Source of the DNA: Frateuria sp. Soil773
Lineage (GTDB): Bacteria; Pseudomonadota; Gammaproteobacteria; Xanthomonadales; Rhodanobacteraceae
Direction: 5' to 3'
DNA: 48,928 nucleotides
Assembly (NCBI RefSeq): GCF_001428405.1
Contig: NZ_LMSL01000039.1
Span: 124,237-173,164, forward strand
Part shown: positions 22,383-32,120 of the stretch, piece by piece
Layout: the number at the start of each line of letters is the position of its first letter
Numbering within the stretch: position 1 is the first letter of the stretch
Translations under genes and position numbers: made by a program
Notes under the pieces: generated by a model
What the model was told of the DNA's origin: nothing
Databases searched by the model: none
The model's input: the letters and a program-made list of their open reading frames with translations, nothing else

Positions 22383-22817
22383 ATGCGCTGGCTGCTTCCC
22401 CTGTTCGCCCTGCTCGCGCTGGCCGCCTGCGGCGGTGCGCCCAAGCCGTACGAAGGCGGCAAGGTCGACCGGCTGACCAAGATCGACCAGAAGATCGGCA
22501 CCGGCGCCGAAGCCAGGCCCGGCATGCAGGTGCTGGTGGACTACACCGGCTGGCTGTACGAGCAGAAGGCGGCGGACAAGCGCGGCGCGAAGTTCGACAG
22601 CTCCCACGACCATGGCGCGCCGTTCGCCTTCACGCTGGGCCAGGGCCGGGTGATCCAGGGCTGGGACGAAGGCGTGGCCGGCATGCGCGTGGGCGGCAGG
22701 CGAACCCTGCTGATCCCGTCGGAGCTGGGCTACGGCGCGCGCGGCGCCGGCCGCGACATCCCGCCGAACGCCGCGCTGGTGTTCGAGGTGGAACTGCTGG
22801 ACGCGACGCCGCACTAA
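22383..22817 (+). CDS. FKBP-type peptidyl-prolyl isomerase, lipoprotein
   Basis: 144 aa. The signal peptide ends in the lipobox LAAC (Cys near 18), so it is anchored in the cell envelope. The FKBP domain (about 35-141) contains VLVDYTGWLY, FDSSHDHGAPFAFTLGQG, VIQGWDEGVAGM and ALVFEVELLD, the rotamase core. It assists folding of envelope proteins. I chose ATG 22383 because it begins the signal peptide; the longer open frame upstream has no envelope signal. Confidence 0.93.
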   Translation: MRWLLPLFALLALAACGGAPKPYEGGKVDRLTKIDQKIGTGAEARPGMQVLVDYTGWLYEQKAADKRGAKFDSSHDHGAPFAFTLGQGRVIQGWDEGVAGMRVGGRRTLLIPSELGYGARGAGRDIPPNAALVFEVELLDATPH

Positions 22818-22853
22818 AAACCTGTTCAAAGTCTCCCGGGCATTCCTACGAAG

Positions 22854-23008
22854 CGTCATCCCAGCGGCTCTCAACGGCCGAAGGGCCGGTCAAGCTGGAG
22901 GTGCTTTTCAACAGCCGAAGGGCTGGTCATCCAGCGCCTCTGGATTTGGGGAAGGAAAAGTCGCTGGATTCCTGCTCTTGCCCCTTTTCGGGGTTCGCAG
23001 GAATGACG
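22854..23008. repeat. Palindromic dispersed repeat, copy D (expanded form)
   Basis: Outer arms CGTCATCCCAGCG and GGAATGACG. Inside are two related hairpin units, AACGGCCGAAGGGCCGGTCA and AACAGCCGAAGGGCTGGTCA, and a right half with the same TTTCGGGGTTCG loop as copy A. It occupies most of the gap between the FKBP gene and the convergent oxidoreductase gene, where it may also end transcription. Confidence 0.82.
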
Positions 23009-23129
23009 AGCGGGGGGCGTGAGGGTATTCCAGTCCGACAGGAAGACTTTGAACAGGCTCCAAGGGCGAGCCACCTCCAGTCGCCCGTGCGGCGCGCGCA
23101 AGGAATTCCCCGTGCGCGCCGGCCGGGGC

Positions 23130-24125
<996 letters not shown>

Positions 24126-24230
24126 GGGGAGTCTCTGCAAAGCGCCGACTCCCTCAGTTGGGGACGGATCGGCCGATTGCCAGCCGCCGCAGCGCCTACA
24201 ATGGCCGCCATTCCCCTGCCGGCCCCGTCG

Positions 24231-24941
24231 ATGACCGAACCCGTCCGCCTCGCCAAGCGCGTCGTCGCGCTCACCGGCTGCTCCCGCCGCGAAGCCGAGC
24301 TGTACATCGAGGGCGGCTGGGTGAGGGTGGACGGCGAAACCGTCGACGAGCCGCAGTTCATGGTCGCCGGCCAGCAGGTCTCGCTGGACCCGGGCGCCGT
24401 GCCGGTGCCGGTCGAGCCGGCCACCCTGGTGCTGCACAAGCCGGCCGGGATGACGATGGCGGCCGCGCGCGCATTAATCGGCGCCGCCACCCGCGCGCCC
24501 GACGATCCTTCCGGCGTGCGCCTGCTGAAGCGCCACTTCGCGCGGCTGGAAGCGCCGCTGCCACTGCCGGACGAGGCCAGCGGCCTGGTGGTGTTCACCC
24601 AGGACTGGCGGGTGAAGCGCCGGCTCACCGAGGACGCCGACCGGATCGAGCAGGAATGCGTGGTCGACGTCGCCGGCACCCTCGCGCCCGACGGCCTGGA
24701 CCGGCTCGGCCATGGCCTGCGATTCGGCAGTTATGCGCTGCCGCCGATCAAGGCGAGCTGGCAGAGCGAACAACGCCTGCGCTTCGCGATGAAGCGCGTG
24801 CAGCCGGACCAGCTCGCGCGGATCTGCGCGGCGGTGGGGCTCCAGGCGCAGGCGATCCGGCGCATCCGGCTGGGCCGGGTGCCGATGGCCCGCCTGGCGC
24901 CCGGCCAGTGGCGCTACCTGGGCCCGCACGAACGCATCTAG
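24231..24941 (+). CDS. RsuA-like rRNA pseudouridine synthase with a divergent catalytic motif
   Basis: 236 aa. An S4 RNA-binding domain ([20 protein letters not shown], then [16 protein letters not shown]) is followed by [11 protein letters not shown], as in RsuA/RluF enzymes. The catalytic R-L-D-x-x-T-x-G-L segment reads [18 protein letters not shown], so the invariant Arg and Thr are gone and the Asp is shifted. It may be inactive or act only as an RNA-binding protein. ATG 24231 is used; ATG 24201 is possible. Confidence 0.85.
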   Translation: MTEPVRLAKRVVALTGCSRREAELYIEGGWVRVDGETVDEPQFMVAGQQVSLDPGAVPVPVEPATLVLHKPAGMTMAAARALIGAATRAPDDPSGVRLLKRHFARLEAPLPLPDEASGLVVFTQDWRVKRRLTEDADRIEQECVVDVAGTLAPDGLDRLGHGLRFGSYALPPIKASWQSEQRLRFAMKRVQPDQLARICAAVGLQAQAIRRIRLGRVPMARLAPGQWRYLGPHERI

Positions 24942-24996
24942 GTCGGCCGACCGGGCCTACATTTTCCCGGCCGGCGGCCGATACGGTCGATGGACA

Positions 24997-26064
24997 ATGC
25001 GGCTCCAGGGGACGACGGGAACGATGCAACGCATATGGGGGCGTCTCTTCGCCAGCCGTAGGCCGACGGCGCAGCCGGCCATGCTGAGGATGGCCGATCT
25101 CCCGGCAGCCTTCGCCGTGCCGGCCGAACCGCCCGTCCCCGTCGAGGCCGTCGGCGACCCTGCCGCGGTGGAGCTGATCGAGGACCGCTTCCGCCGCCTC
25201 GTGCTCGGCCTGCCGGATAGCGAGACGGCCGCCGCCAGCGCCGCCGAACTGGCCACGCTCCGGCGGCTGGAGGCGATCGGCGAACGCTTCGACGTGCAGA
25301 GCCTGCCACGGCTGCCCACGGTGCTGCCGCAGTTGCTGCGCTCGCTGAAGAACGACAACCTCGCCGGCTCGCAACTGGCCGAGCTGGTCGGCCGCGACCC
25401 GGTGCTGGTGGGCGAGGTGATGCGGGTCACCGGCAGCGCGCACTACCGCACCGCCCAGCCCGTGCACAGCCTGCAGCAGGCGGTGGTGCTGCTCGGCCAG
25501 GAAGGCCTGCGCCGGGTCGCCACCCAGCACGTGATGAAGCCGATCCTGCAGGCCAGCGCTGGCATGCACGGCCACATGGCCGGCCAGCACCTGTGGGACC
25601 ATGCGGAACGCTGCGCGCACGCCAGCGCGTACCTCGGCCGCAACAACGGCTGCGACGGGTTCGAGGCCTACCTCGCCGGCATGGTCTGCCATACCGGCAC
25701 CGGCGCGGTGGTGCGGCTGCTCGACCAGGAGGCGCCGCCCTCGCTGGACTACTCCATGGATTTCCTGCGCGACTGCCTGCGGCTGGGCGCGCAGCTTTCG
25801 GCGCGCGCGGCGGTGCACTGGGAACTGCCGGCCAACGTGATCCGCGCGCTCGACGAGCGCGCCGCCGGCGGCGACGACGCTTTGTCGCAACTGGGCAAGG
25901 CCCTGCTCGTCGCCGACGTGCTGGCGATGCGGCAATTGCTGGCCGAACGCGCCTCGCCGTTGGGCAACGCGGAAGTCAGCGGCCATTGGCCGGACTGCTT
26001 CGCGGCGCCCCTGGTCCAGCGCTGCCAGCAGGATCTGCGCCGCCATTTCGGCATGGGCAACTGA
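24997..26064 (+). CDS. HDOD-domain signalling protein
   Basis: 355 aa. The HDOD domain (about 100-290) shows LPRLPTVLPQLLRSLKNDNL, LAELVGRDPVLVGEVMRVTG, VHSLQQAVVLLGQEGLRRVA and YLAGMVCHTGTGAVVRLL. HDOD is a degenerate HD fold without hydrolase activity, found in bacterial signalling and c-di-GMP-linked proteins. No partner domain is seen in the first 90 residues. ATG 25024 (MQRIWG) is an alternative start. Confidence 0.88.
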   Translation: MRLQGTTGTMQRIWGRLFASRRPTAQPAMLRMADLPAAFAVPAEPPVPVEAVGDPAAVELIEDRFRRLVLGLPDSETAAASAAELATLRRLEAIGERFDVQSLPRLPTVLPQLLRSLKNDNLAGSQLAELVGRDPVLVGEVMRVTGSAHYRTAQPVHSLQQAVVLLGQEGLRRVATQHVMKPILQASAGMHGHMAGQHLWDHAERCAHASAYLGRNNGCDGFEAYLAGMVCHTGTGAVVRLLDQEAPPSLDYSMDFLRDCLRLGAQLSARAAVHWELPANVIRALDERAAGGDDALSQLGKALLVADVLAMRQLLAERASPLGNAEVSGHWPDCFAAPLVQRCQQDLRRHFGMGN

Positions 26065-26107
26065 GCCCGCACAGCCGGCCCGGCATCCCGGGCCGACGCT
26101 CCGCGCG

Positions 26108-26635
26108 TCAGGGCCGCCTGGCGCTCGCAGCCACGTCGGCGGCCAGTTGGCGCGCGATGTCGTGCGAGCCGCCGTCGAGCAGCGAGGCGAACGCCTTGGC
26201 GTAGTCCCCGTCCGCCGGCACCGGCATGTCCGGGCGCACGCGGTAGTCGTGGCTGGAGATCAGGCCGCGTGCGTCGATCCGGCAACGCAGCGACAGGTCC
26301 AGGCCAACCCGGCTCGGCGCGTCGTCCTCGGTCCGCACGCGCACCTCCGCGCCCACGTTGTTGCAGCCGACGATCAGGTCGGTGAAGTACAGCGGCTGCA
26401 CCTCGTGGCGCAGCGTCGATTGCAGCACGGCGGGCACCGATGGCTGCGGGTCCAGCAGCACCGGCTCGTCCGTGCCGCGCACTGCCAGGTCGAAGGTGGA
26501 CTGCTCCACCGTCAGCCACGGCGCCGACACCGGCGCCACCAGATGGCCGAGCGCCACCGGCGTGCGCACCTGCTCCCCGCCGCAGGCCGCCAGCAGCAAC
26601 GCGGCCGCGGCCGCTGCCCATGAACGCTTCGTCAT
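26108..26635 (-). CDS. Lipoprotein of unknown function
   Basis: 175 aa. The start MTKRSWAAAAAALLLAACGG carries a lipobox (LAAC). The mature part has FDLAVRGTDEPVLLDPQPSV, DLIVGCNNVGAEVRVRTEDD and LSLRCRIDARGLISSHDYRV, a beta-rich pattern with two cysteines. It resembles small ABC-type transport-associated lipoproteins, but no family could be assigned. It is probably in the periplasm on the outer-membrane face. Confidence 0.75.
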   Translation of the reverse strand: MTKRSWAAAAAALLLAACGGEQVRTPVALGHLVAPVSAPWLTVEQSTFDLAVRGTDEPVLLDPQPSVPAVLQSTLRHEVQPLYFTDLIVGCNNVGAEVRVRTEDDAPSRVGLDLSLRCRIDARGLISSHDYRVRPDMPVPADGDYAKAFASLLDGGSHDIARQLAADVAASARRP

Positions 26636-26805
26636 TCGGATATCCCCCCGGCAAATGGACTGCAATCTACAGGCGCGGCGCCGCGCGATCAATCGCCGGA
26701 TGCCCCAACTGCGAACCGGTCGGCGCATGGCGCCGCGCATTTGGACGCCTGGACTTCCGAATCGCCGGCCATCCATAGCGGATCGCGCCGGTCGCGCGGG
26801 CGCGA

Positions 26806-27519
26806 TCAGTCGTCGCGCCGCGTCAGCGTCAACCCGATCAGCCGCGACACGACCAGGGCCAGGTACATCACCCCGGTGAACATCTCCAGGCTCGCCACCG
26901 AGCGCGCGTGCACGGTGACCGGGATGACGTCGCCGATGCCGGTGCTGGAGAACAGCGCGAAGCTCAGGAACAGCAGCTCGGTCCAGCGCCGCGGCGCCTC
27001 CGGATGCACCGCGGCGGTGAAGCTGCCCGGCTGCAGCGCCTGGCACAGCAGCAGCACGTAGGTGAACGCCCATACCAGCAGGGTGAAGGTGGCGCCCGCG
27101 GCGAACAGCTCGTCGGTGGTGGCGCGCCGGTCGGCCAGCATGTAGGCGATCAGGCAGCCGGCCGCGTAGAAGTAGAACAGCGCCTCCAGCGCCGCCGACC
27201 ACGGCAGCAGCGCGCTCCAGCCGTACGCCACGTCGAGCGCGTTGAGCAGCACCGCCGGCACCGCGAGGCAGGCGCTGATCCATGCGCGGCCGGGCGTACG
27301 GCGCACCATCGAGATCGCCAGGCCCAGCACCAGCACGCTGAAGGCGCCGAACAGCATGCGGCCGGCCGGCGCCTCCTCGATGAACGGGTACAGCAGCAAG
27401 CCGCCCAATTGCACCAGTAGCAGGATCGCCGACGGATGCCGGCGCAGCCGCCCCAGCCAGCGCAGGCGCGCGAAGTCCGCCGCGGGCGGCGTGCCGTCGG
27501 TCGGTTGCGATCCGCTCAT
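26806..27519 (-). CDS. Two-pore-helix ion channel family protein
   Basis: 237 aa membrane protein with about six hydrophobic helices. The last pair frames a pore loop FLSFALFSSTGIGDVIPVTV, where TGIGD stands in place of the potassium selectivity filter TVGYGD. This fits the ion_trans_2 family, and the changed filter makes ion selectivity uncertain. The final helix is SLEMFTGVMYLALVVSRLIG. It lies in the same direction as the lipoprotein at 26108 and the HD and DUF998 genes, with short gaps. Confidence 0.85.
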   Translation of the reverse strand: MSGSQPTDGTPPAADFARLRWLGRLRRHPSAILLLVQLGGLLLYPFIEEAPAGRMLFGAFSVLVLGLAISMVRRTPGRAWISACLAVPAVLLNALDVAYGWSALLPWSAALEALFYFYAAGCLIAYMLADRRATTDELFAAGATFTLLVWAFTYVLLLCQALQPGSFTAAVHPEAPRRWTELLFLSFALFSSTGIGDVIPVTVHARSVASLEMFTGVMYLALVVSRLIGLTLTRRDD

Positions 27520-27570
27520 CCGTCGTTCCTTCCTGTCCTGTCCGTGTACTGCCCCGTCTCGGGCCGGCGC

Positions 27571-28203
27571 TCAGCGCTTCTCGGTGATCGCGCGGCGCAG
27601 GTTGTGGCGCGCCTTCGCATCGTAGCGCTCGTGGAAGAACGCGCTGTGGAAGATGCGCTCGCGCGCCAGCAGCGCCTTCAGGAAGCGCCGCCGGTTGAGC
27701 CGGAACAGCGCCGCCGGCACCCGCCCGCGGTATTCCATCGCGATGCCTCGATGATAGGCGTCGAACGCGGCCGGCGGCGCCCCCAGGATCGCCATGTCCG
27801 CATCGAGGAAATGCGCCAGGTCCGCCGGCTGCGGATCGCGTGCGATCTCCCCGGCGTCGATGCGCCCGTGCCGCGCCGTGGCTTCGATCAGTGCGGCCAC
27901 GCGCGCCGCATCCACCCCGGCCTGCGGCAGCCAGCGCGCGATGTGCTCCAGCGCCAGCGCCGCCGAGCGCGCCTCGTTGTCGCGCCGCCCGGCCTCGTAC
28001 ACCGCATCGTGGTAAAGCGCGGCCAGTCGCACCTCGGCCGGCTGCCGCCAGCCCGGGCCGTCGTCGACGTCGGCGGCATGGCGCAATACCTCGTTCACGT
28101 GCCCGATGTGGTGGTAGGCGCGCTTCGGCGTGGCATAGGCCGCCTCCAGCGCCTGCCACATCGCCGGCGGCAAGGCCGCCCGGGGATCGCCGCGCAGGTT
28201 CAT
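27571..28203 (-). CDS. HD-superfamily metal-dependent hydrolase (COG4339-like)
   Basis: 210 aa. The metal-binding residues are H in RAYHHIGHVNEVL (about 28-40), the HD pair in ALYHDAVYEAGRRDNE (about 62-77) and D in AHFLDADMAILG. This is the predicted phosphohydrolase subgroup of the HD superfamily. The natural substrate is unknown. The start overlaps the stop of the upstream DUF998 gene by four bases. Confidence 0.87.
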   Translation of the reverse strand: MNLRGDPRAALPPAMWQALEAAYATPKRAYHHIGHVNEVLRHAADVDDGPGWRQPAEVRLAALYHDAVYEAGRRDNEARSAALALEHIARWLPQAGVDAARVAALIEATARHGRIDAGEIARDPQPADLAHFLDADMAILGAPPAAFDAYHRGIAMEYRGRVPAALFRLNRRRFLKALLARERIFHSAFFHERYDAKARHNLRRAITEKR

Positions 28204-28841
28204 GCCCCGCTTCCGGCCATCGCGGGAGGGCCGCGCCGCAGCCAGCGCGCGGCCAGCAGCAACCAGCCCAGGATCAGTGCGATCAGCAGCTTCTGGGTCA
28301 ACCCGCGCGGCGCGCCGTGCCATCCGGCCTGCACCCACAGCGCGGCGAAGCACAGCGCCGCATAGCCGAAGGCGAACGCGAAGCGCGGCCGCCAGCGCGG
28401 ATCGGCGCGCAGCCGCCACGCCTGCAGCAGCATCGCGGTGCCCGTGCACAGGAACGCCGTCTGCGCGGCCACGCCGTGCACGTAGCCTTCCAGCGTGGGC
28501 ACTCCCTGGGGCAGGTTGCTGTGCTCGAACGCGGTGACGCACAACGCGACCGCGCCGACCGCGAACAGCAGCAGTGGCGCGGCGCTGCGCGCGGTGCGCG
28601 GCAAGGCGCGGTAATAGCCCGTGCCGAGCAGCACCAGCGCCGCCGCAAGCGCCACGTACACGGACTGCACCACGGCCCCGCAACGGCCCAGCAGGTAGAA
28701 GCTCAGCGGCGCGCGCAGCCAGTCCAGGTCCGGGCGCAGGAACTGCACCGCGCCGCAGGCCAATGCGAAAAGCACGATGCCCGCCGTTGCCGCCGAGCCG
28801 CAGGTACGCGCCAGGCGGTCGTGATCGTCCGCGCTCAGCAT
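28200..28841 (-). CDS. DUF998 membrane protein
   Basis: 213 aa with about six transmembrane helices (TAGIVLFALACGAVQFL, SVYVALAAALVLLGTGYY, AAPLLLFAVGAVALCVTAF, LIALILGWLLLAARWL and others). The spacing and the FEHSNLPQGVPTLEGYVHGV segment fit DUF998, a group of inner-membrane proteins without known function. It is translationally coupled to the HD hydrolase through an ATGA overlap. Confidence 0.78.
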   Translation of the reverse strand: MLSADDHDRLARTCGSAATAGIVLFALACGAVQFLRPDLDWLRAPLSFYLLGRCGAVVQSVYVALAAALVLLGTGYYRALPRTARSAAPLLLFAVGAVALCVTAFEHSNLPQGVPTLEGYVHGVAAQTAFLCTGTAMLLQAWRLRADPRWRPRFAFAFGYAALCFAALWVQAGWHGAPRGLTQKLLIALILGWLLLAARWLRRGPPAMAGSGA

Positions 28842-28884
28842 GCGACACCGCCGCGGCGGTTCGACGATGCGTGGACGGCGAGGT

Positions 28885-29091
28885 TCATGCGGGCTCCCTG
28901 GAAGAAGAGGATGCCGGAGGGCTGGCGGGGTCGTCCGGGTGGCGCGCCTGCCATGCCGCCAGCGCGTCGCGGTAGCGCTCCAGCGCCTCCTCGTACACGT
29001 CGTAGATGCAGCGCACGCAGCCTTCCCCGCAGCAATCCCCTGGATCGGGCTCGGGCGGCGGCTGCGGCAGGGGATCGTTCGGCAAGGACAT
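28885..29091 (-). CDS. Oxidoreductase-like domain protein (small, cysteine-rich)
   Basis: 68 aa. The segment PPEPDPGDCCGEGCVRCIYD (about 12-31), then VYEEALERYRDALAAWQA, matches the short oxidoreductase-like N-terminal domain (PF09791), with four conserved cysteines that may hold metal. In eukaryotes this domain occurs in mitochondrial proteins. Its bacterial role is unknown. It lies 43 bp upstream of the DUF998 gene. Confidence 0.83.
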   Translation of the reverse strand: MSLPNDPLPQPPPEPDPGDCCGEGCVRCIYDVYEEALERYRDALAAWQARHPDDPASPPASSSSREPA

Positions 29092-29292
29092 GGCGCAGCG
29101 GCACGGCAGGGCATCGGACCACCGCAGGTTACCGCATCCCGTCGCGCCCCCGGAAAGCCCGCGGCAACGGCACCGGGAAGCACCTGTCACGCCCCCGACA
29201 CCTCGCGCCGACGCGGCGCTTATCCGCGGCATAGCACGATGGTTGCGCACCGCCATGCACCGGCGACTCGGGCCAGCCGACGGGAGGAACCG

Positions 29293-29793
29293 ATGAAAAC
29301 CCGGCACGTCTTCAGCACCCCGGACCTGGATACGGCCAAGGCGGCGATGCAGGCCGCCCGCGCCGCGGGCATCGATCCGGACGACCTTTCGCTGATCGCC
29401 CGCTCGGACATCGAGCTGGAAACCATGCCCGAGCATCGGCACAAGGAGGCCGGTGGCGACTTCTACCCGGCGGCCCTGCGCGGCCTGGTCGGCGGCGGCG
29501 CCACCGGCCTGCTGGCCGGGCTGATCGCCGTCGCGATTCCGCCGCTGGGCCTCACCTTCGCCGGCGTCGCCGGCATCACCCTGGCCAGCGCCCTGGTCGG
29601 CGGCTGGTCCGGCGCGATGGAAGGCGCGGCGGTTCCCGATCCGGTGCGGCGCAAGTTCAAGAGCGAGATCGATGCTGGCCGCATCCTGCTGGTGATCGAC
29701 GGCGACAAGGACGCGCTCGCCCGCGTGGAAGCCCCGGTCGTGCAGGCCGGCGCCACGCCGCTGCCGTTCGATACGCTGAAGATCCTCACGTAA
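29293..29793 (+). CDS. Glycine-zipper membrane protein, stress-protein-like (DUF1269/YflT type)
   Basis: 166 aa. The N-terminal part (HVFSTPDLDTAKAAMQAARA) resembles the YflT-type stress domain. The centre has two glycine-rich helices (GLVGGGATGLLAGLIAVAIP and GLTFAGVAGITLASALVGGW). The C-terminal part returns to a soluble alpha-beta fold ending FDTLKILT. GGGAGG upstream is a strong ribosome site. Its role is probably envelope stress protection. The family call is tentative. Confidence 0.72.
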   Translation: MKTRHVFSTPDLDTAKAAMQAARAAGIDPDDLSLIARSDIELETMPEHRHKEAGGDFYPAALRGLVGGGATGLLAGLIAVAIPPLGLTFAGVAGITLASALVGGWSGAMEGAAVPDPVRRKFKSEIDAGRILLVIDGDKDALARVEAPVVQAGATPLPFDTLKILT

Positions 29794-29957
29794 GCGCGCC
29801 GCGCAGAACACGTTGTTTTCATTCGCCGGCCACATCGCCTTAGCCCACCGGCGCGGAACATCGAATCCTGCCGAAGTCTGCGGGAATCCGCGGAATTGCC
29901 GGCTTTGGCAGCCCCACCCCATTTCGATTCTCCACCATGCGAAAAGGAGACTGCCCC

Positions 29958-30209
29958 ATGAAGAACGCCCCCTTATCCCTTCGTCCCCTGCTGTTGGGCC
30001 TGTTGCTGGCCTCGTCGCTGACCCTGGCCGCGTGCAACCGCGACAAGGAACCTAGTCCGCCGCCCGAAGCCAGCACGCCACCGGCGACCGCGCCGGAAAC
30101 CACGCCGGCCCCCGGCAGCACCGCCACCATGCCGGCGACTTCGAGTACCGCCACCACGATGCCGCCGCCCACCTCGCCGCCGGCCAGCAGCAGCTCGCCA
30201 AGCCACTGA
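29958..30209 (+). CDS. Small Pro/Thr/Ser-rich lipoprotein
   Basis: 83 aa. MKNAPLSLRPLLLGLLLASS with lipobox LAAC (Cys near 27) starts the protein. The remainder is a low-complexity tail of Pro, Thr, Ser and Ala with no folded domain. AAGGAG lies nine bases before the ATG. It is probably a spacer-like or surface-exposed outer-membrane lipoprotein. Its function is unknown. Confidence 0.75.
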   Translation: MKNAPLSLRPLLLGLLLASSLTLAACNRDKEPSPPPEASTPPATAPETTPAPGSTATMPATSSTATTMPPPTSPPASSSSPSH

Positions 30210-30225
30210 CGACCCCGGTACGCAT

Positions 30226-30252
30226 GTGCCTGGCCCGCGAAGGGCCAGGCAC
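30226..30252 (+). terminator. Hairpin after the small lipoprotein gene
   Basis: GTGCCTGGCCC, loop GCGAA, GGGCCAGGCAC gives a perfect 11-bp stem 17 bp after the stop. No T tract follows, so it is a hairpin that may act in termination or mRNA stability. Confidence 0.5.
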
Positions 30253-30367
30253 GCCGGCCAGCGGCCGGCCTCGTGCGGACAAGACAGCGGACATGCCGAA
30301 GGTCATCGCGCCGTCGCTGCGGTTTGGGCGCACAATCGCGCCACCCATGCCCGCCACGGAGTCCGTC

Positions 30368-31141
30368 ATGCGCACTTCCCTGCTTGCCGCACTGATCGCC
30401 GTCGCCCTTCCCCTGAGCGCGGTCGCCGCCGCATCCGGCCAATCCCATCCGCAACCGCCGGCCTATCTCGGCGCGGCCCTGCACGATCCGGCGCGCCAGG
30501 CCGACGCGGGCAACGATGCGCGGCGCAAGATCGCCGACGTCATGGCCTTCGCCGGGGCCAGGCCCGGACAGAAGGTGCTGGAGCTGATCCCGGGCAGCGG
30601 CTACTTCACCCGCGTGTTCAGCGCCATCGTCGGCCCGAAGGGACACGTCTACGTGCTGTGGCCGAACGAATACGCCAAGGAGGCGGAATCGGACGTGGCC
30701 GGTTCGCGCCGGCTGGCCAGCGACCCGCACTACGCCAACGTCAGCGTGCTGACCCAGCCGGCCGCGCAGCTCAGCGCGCCCGAGTCGGTGGACGTGGTGT
30801 TCACCTCGCAGAACTACCACGACTATCCGGACAAGTTCATGGGCAGCGTCGATCCGGCCGTGCTCGACAAGCAGGTGTTCGCGGCGCTGAAGCCCGGCGG
30901 CGTGTTCGTGGTGATCGACCACGTCGCGCAGGCCGGCTCCGGGCTGCGCGACACCGACACCCTGCACCGCATCGATCCGGCCATCGTGAAGCGGCAGGCC
31001 CAGGCGGCCGGCTTCGTGTTCGACGGCGAGAGCGATGCCCTGCGCAACCCGGCCGACCCGCACGACATCAAGGTGTTCGACAAGTCGATCCGCGGCCACA
31101 CCGACCAGTTCATGTACCGCTTCCGCAAGCCGGCGCACTGA
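30368..31141 (+). CDS. SAM-methyltransferase-like protein with a signal peptide
   Basis: 257 aa. The first 24 residues (MRTSLLAALIAVALPLSAVA) form a signal peptide. The rest has a class I methyltransferase core: GQKVLELIPGSGYFTRVFSA (motif I), GPKGHVYVLWPNEYAK, SVDVVFTSQNYHDYPDKFMG and ALKPGGVFVVIDHVAQ. Similar exported proteins exist in many proteobacteria. Because SAM is cytoplasmic, its activity outside is doubtful. ATG 30368 is used because it begins the signal peptide. Confidence 0.85.
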   Translation: MRTSLLAALIAVALPLSAVAAASGQSHPQPPAYLGAALHDPARQADAGNDARRKIADVMAFAGARPGQKVLELIPGSGYFTRVFSAIVGPKGHVYVLWPNEYAKEAESDVAGSRRLASDPHYANVSVLTQPAAQLSAPESVDVVFTSQNYHDYPDKFMGSVDPAVLDKQVFAALKPGGVFVVIDHVAQAGSGLRDTDTLHRIDPAIVKRQAQAAGFVFDGESDALRNPADPHDIKVFDKSIRGHTDQFMYRFRKPAH

Positions 31142-31429
31142 ACCCGGCAGGCAGCCGGGCCTACGGTGCGGGCCCGGCAACGCCATCCGCCACGCGGCCG
31201 CGCCGATGCGAACGGACCGCCGCCTTCATGCCGCACGCGCGGGGGAACAACCCGGCGCCGGGCGCCCGCGGGTCCGGGCGCGCGCCGCATGGGGGCGGCG
31301 GCCCGTGGTCCAGCGTAGGCACGCCCAGCGCAGACCACTCGCCGTTTTCGGGCATCGCCACCCCGGCCGGCCGCGCGGGGTTTCCGCGCCATGCGCCGCC
31401 CGCGCCGCGCCATGGAAGGCGGCTGCGGC

Positions 31430-32029
31430 CTACGGCCCGGCGGTCAGCGGCCAGCGCCCGAGGACGCGGTAGGCACCGCTGCCGACCTTGTTGTGCACCA
31501 GCGCGAAGTCGCGCACCGGCCAGTGCACCGGGGCGAACGGCGGCGGCGCGTCGAGCAGGCGGTCGGCGTAGGCCAGCGTGGCGTGCGGCGTGAAGCTGCG
31601 CGACAGGCCGCCGCCCAGCCCGTGCCGGATCAGCCGGTCGCGCAACGCTTCCCACAGCGCGGCGAGGCCGGCGGGCGTGTCGAGGCAGCCCAGCACGCAC
31701 GGCGGCCGCCTGCCGCGGAAGCCGGTCAGCCGGTCCAGCACCAGTTCGAACGGCGCGCAGCGCACGCCGGCGGCCGCCTGCGATGCAGCGTCAACCATCG
31801 CCGGGCGCAGGTCGGCATGCCCGCCCAGGAAATGCAGCGTGACGTGGTAGTTCGCCGGCTTCACCCACTGGCCGCGCAGCCGCCCATCCGCCTTGAGCGC
31901 ATCGGCCACCCGCGCGATCCGTACGCGCACGTCGTCGTCGGCGAGCAGCGCGAAGAACAGGTTGTGCACCTCGGCCGGCCTCGCGGGATCGCCGCCGAGC
32001 AGGTCCAGTTGCGGCGTATCGGCGGGCAT
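31430..32029 (-). CDS. thpR: RNA 2',3'-cyclic phosphodiesterase (2'-5' RNA ligase family)
   Basis: 199 aa. Both H-x-T motifs of the 2H phosphoesterase fold are present: NYHVTLHFLGG (about 59-69) and FTPHATLAYAD (about 145-155). ThpR opens 2',3'-cyclic RNA ends and in vitro joins 2'-5' linked RNA. The N-terminal extension MPADTPQLDLLGG is slightly longer than usual. It follows the M28 peptidase gene on the same strand, but a terminator-like hairpin lies between them. Confidence 0.9.
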   Translation of the reverse strand: MPADTPQLDLLGGDPARPAEVHNLFFALLADDDVRVRIARVADALKADGRLRGQWVKPANYHVTLHFLGGHADLRPAMVDAASQAAAGVRCAPFELVLDRLTGFRGRRPPCVLGCLDTPAGLAALWEALRDRLIRHGLGGGLSRSFTPHATLAYADRLLDAPPPFAPVHWPVRDFALVHNKVGSGAYRVLGRWPLTAGP

Positions 32030-32069
32030 GGCGGTTCTCCTCGTACGACCGGGGCCATGGCGCCCCGGA

Positions 32070-32101
32070 AAAGCGACGAGCCGGCACGGTGCCGGCTCGT
32101 C
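32070..32101 (-). terminator. Rho-independent terminator of the M28 peptidase gene
   Basis: On the minus strand GACGAGCCGGCAC, one base, GTGCCGGCTCGTC forms a perfect 13-bp stem, followed by GCTTTTCC. It begins 20 bp after the peptidase stop. The T run is short. Confidence 0.75.
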
Positions 32102-32120
32102 GGGTGCCGCGTGCCGCCGC

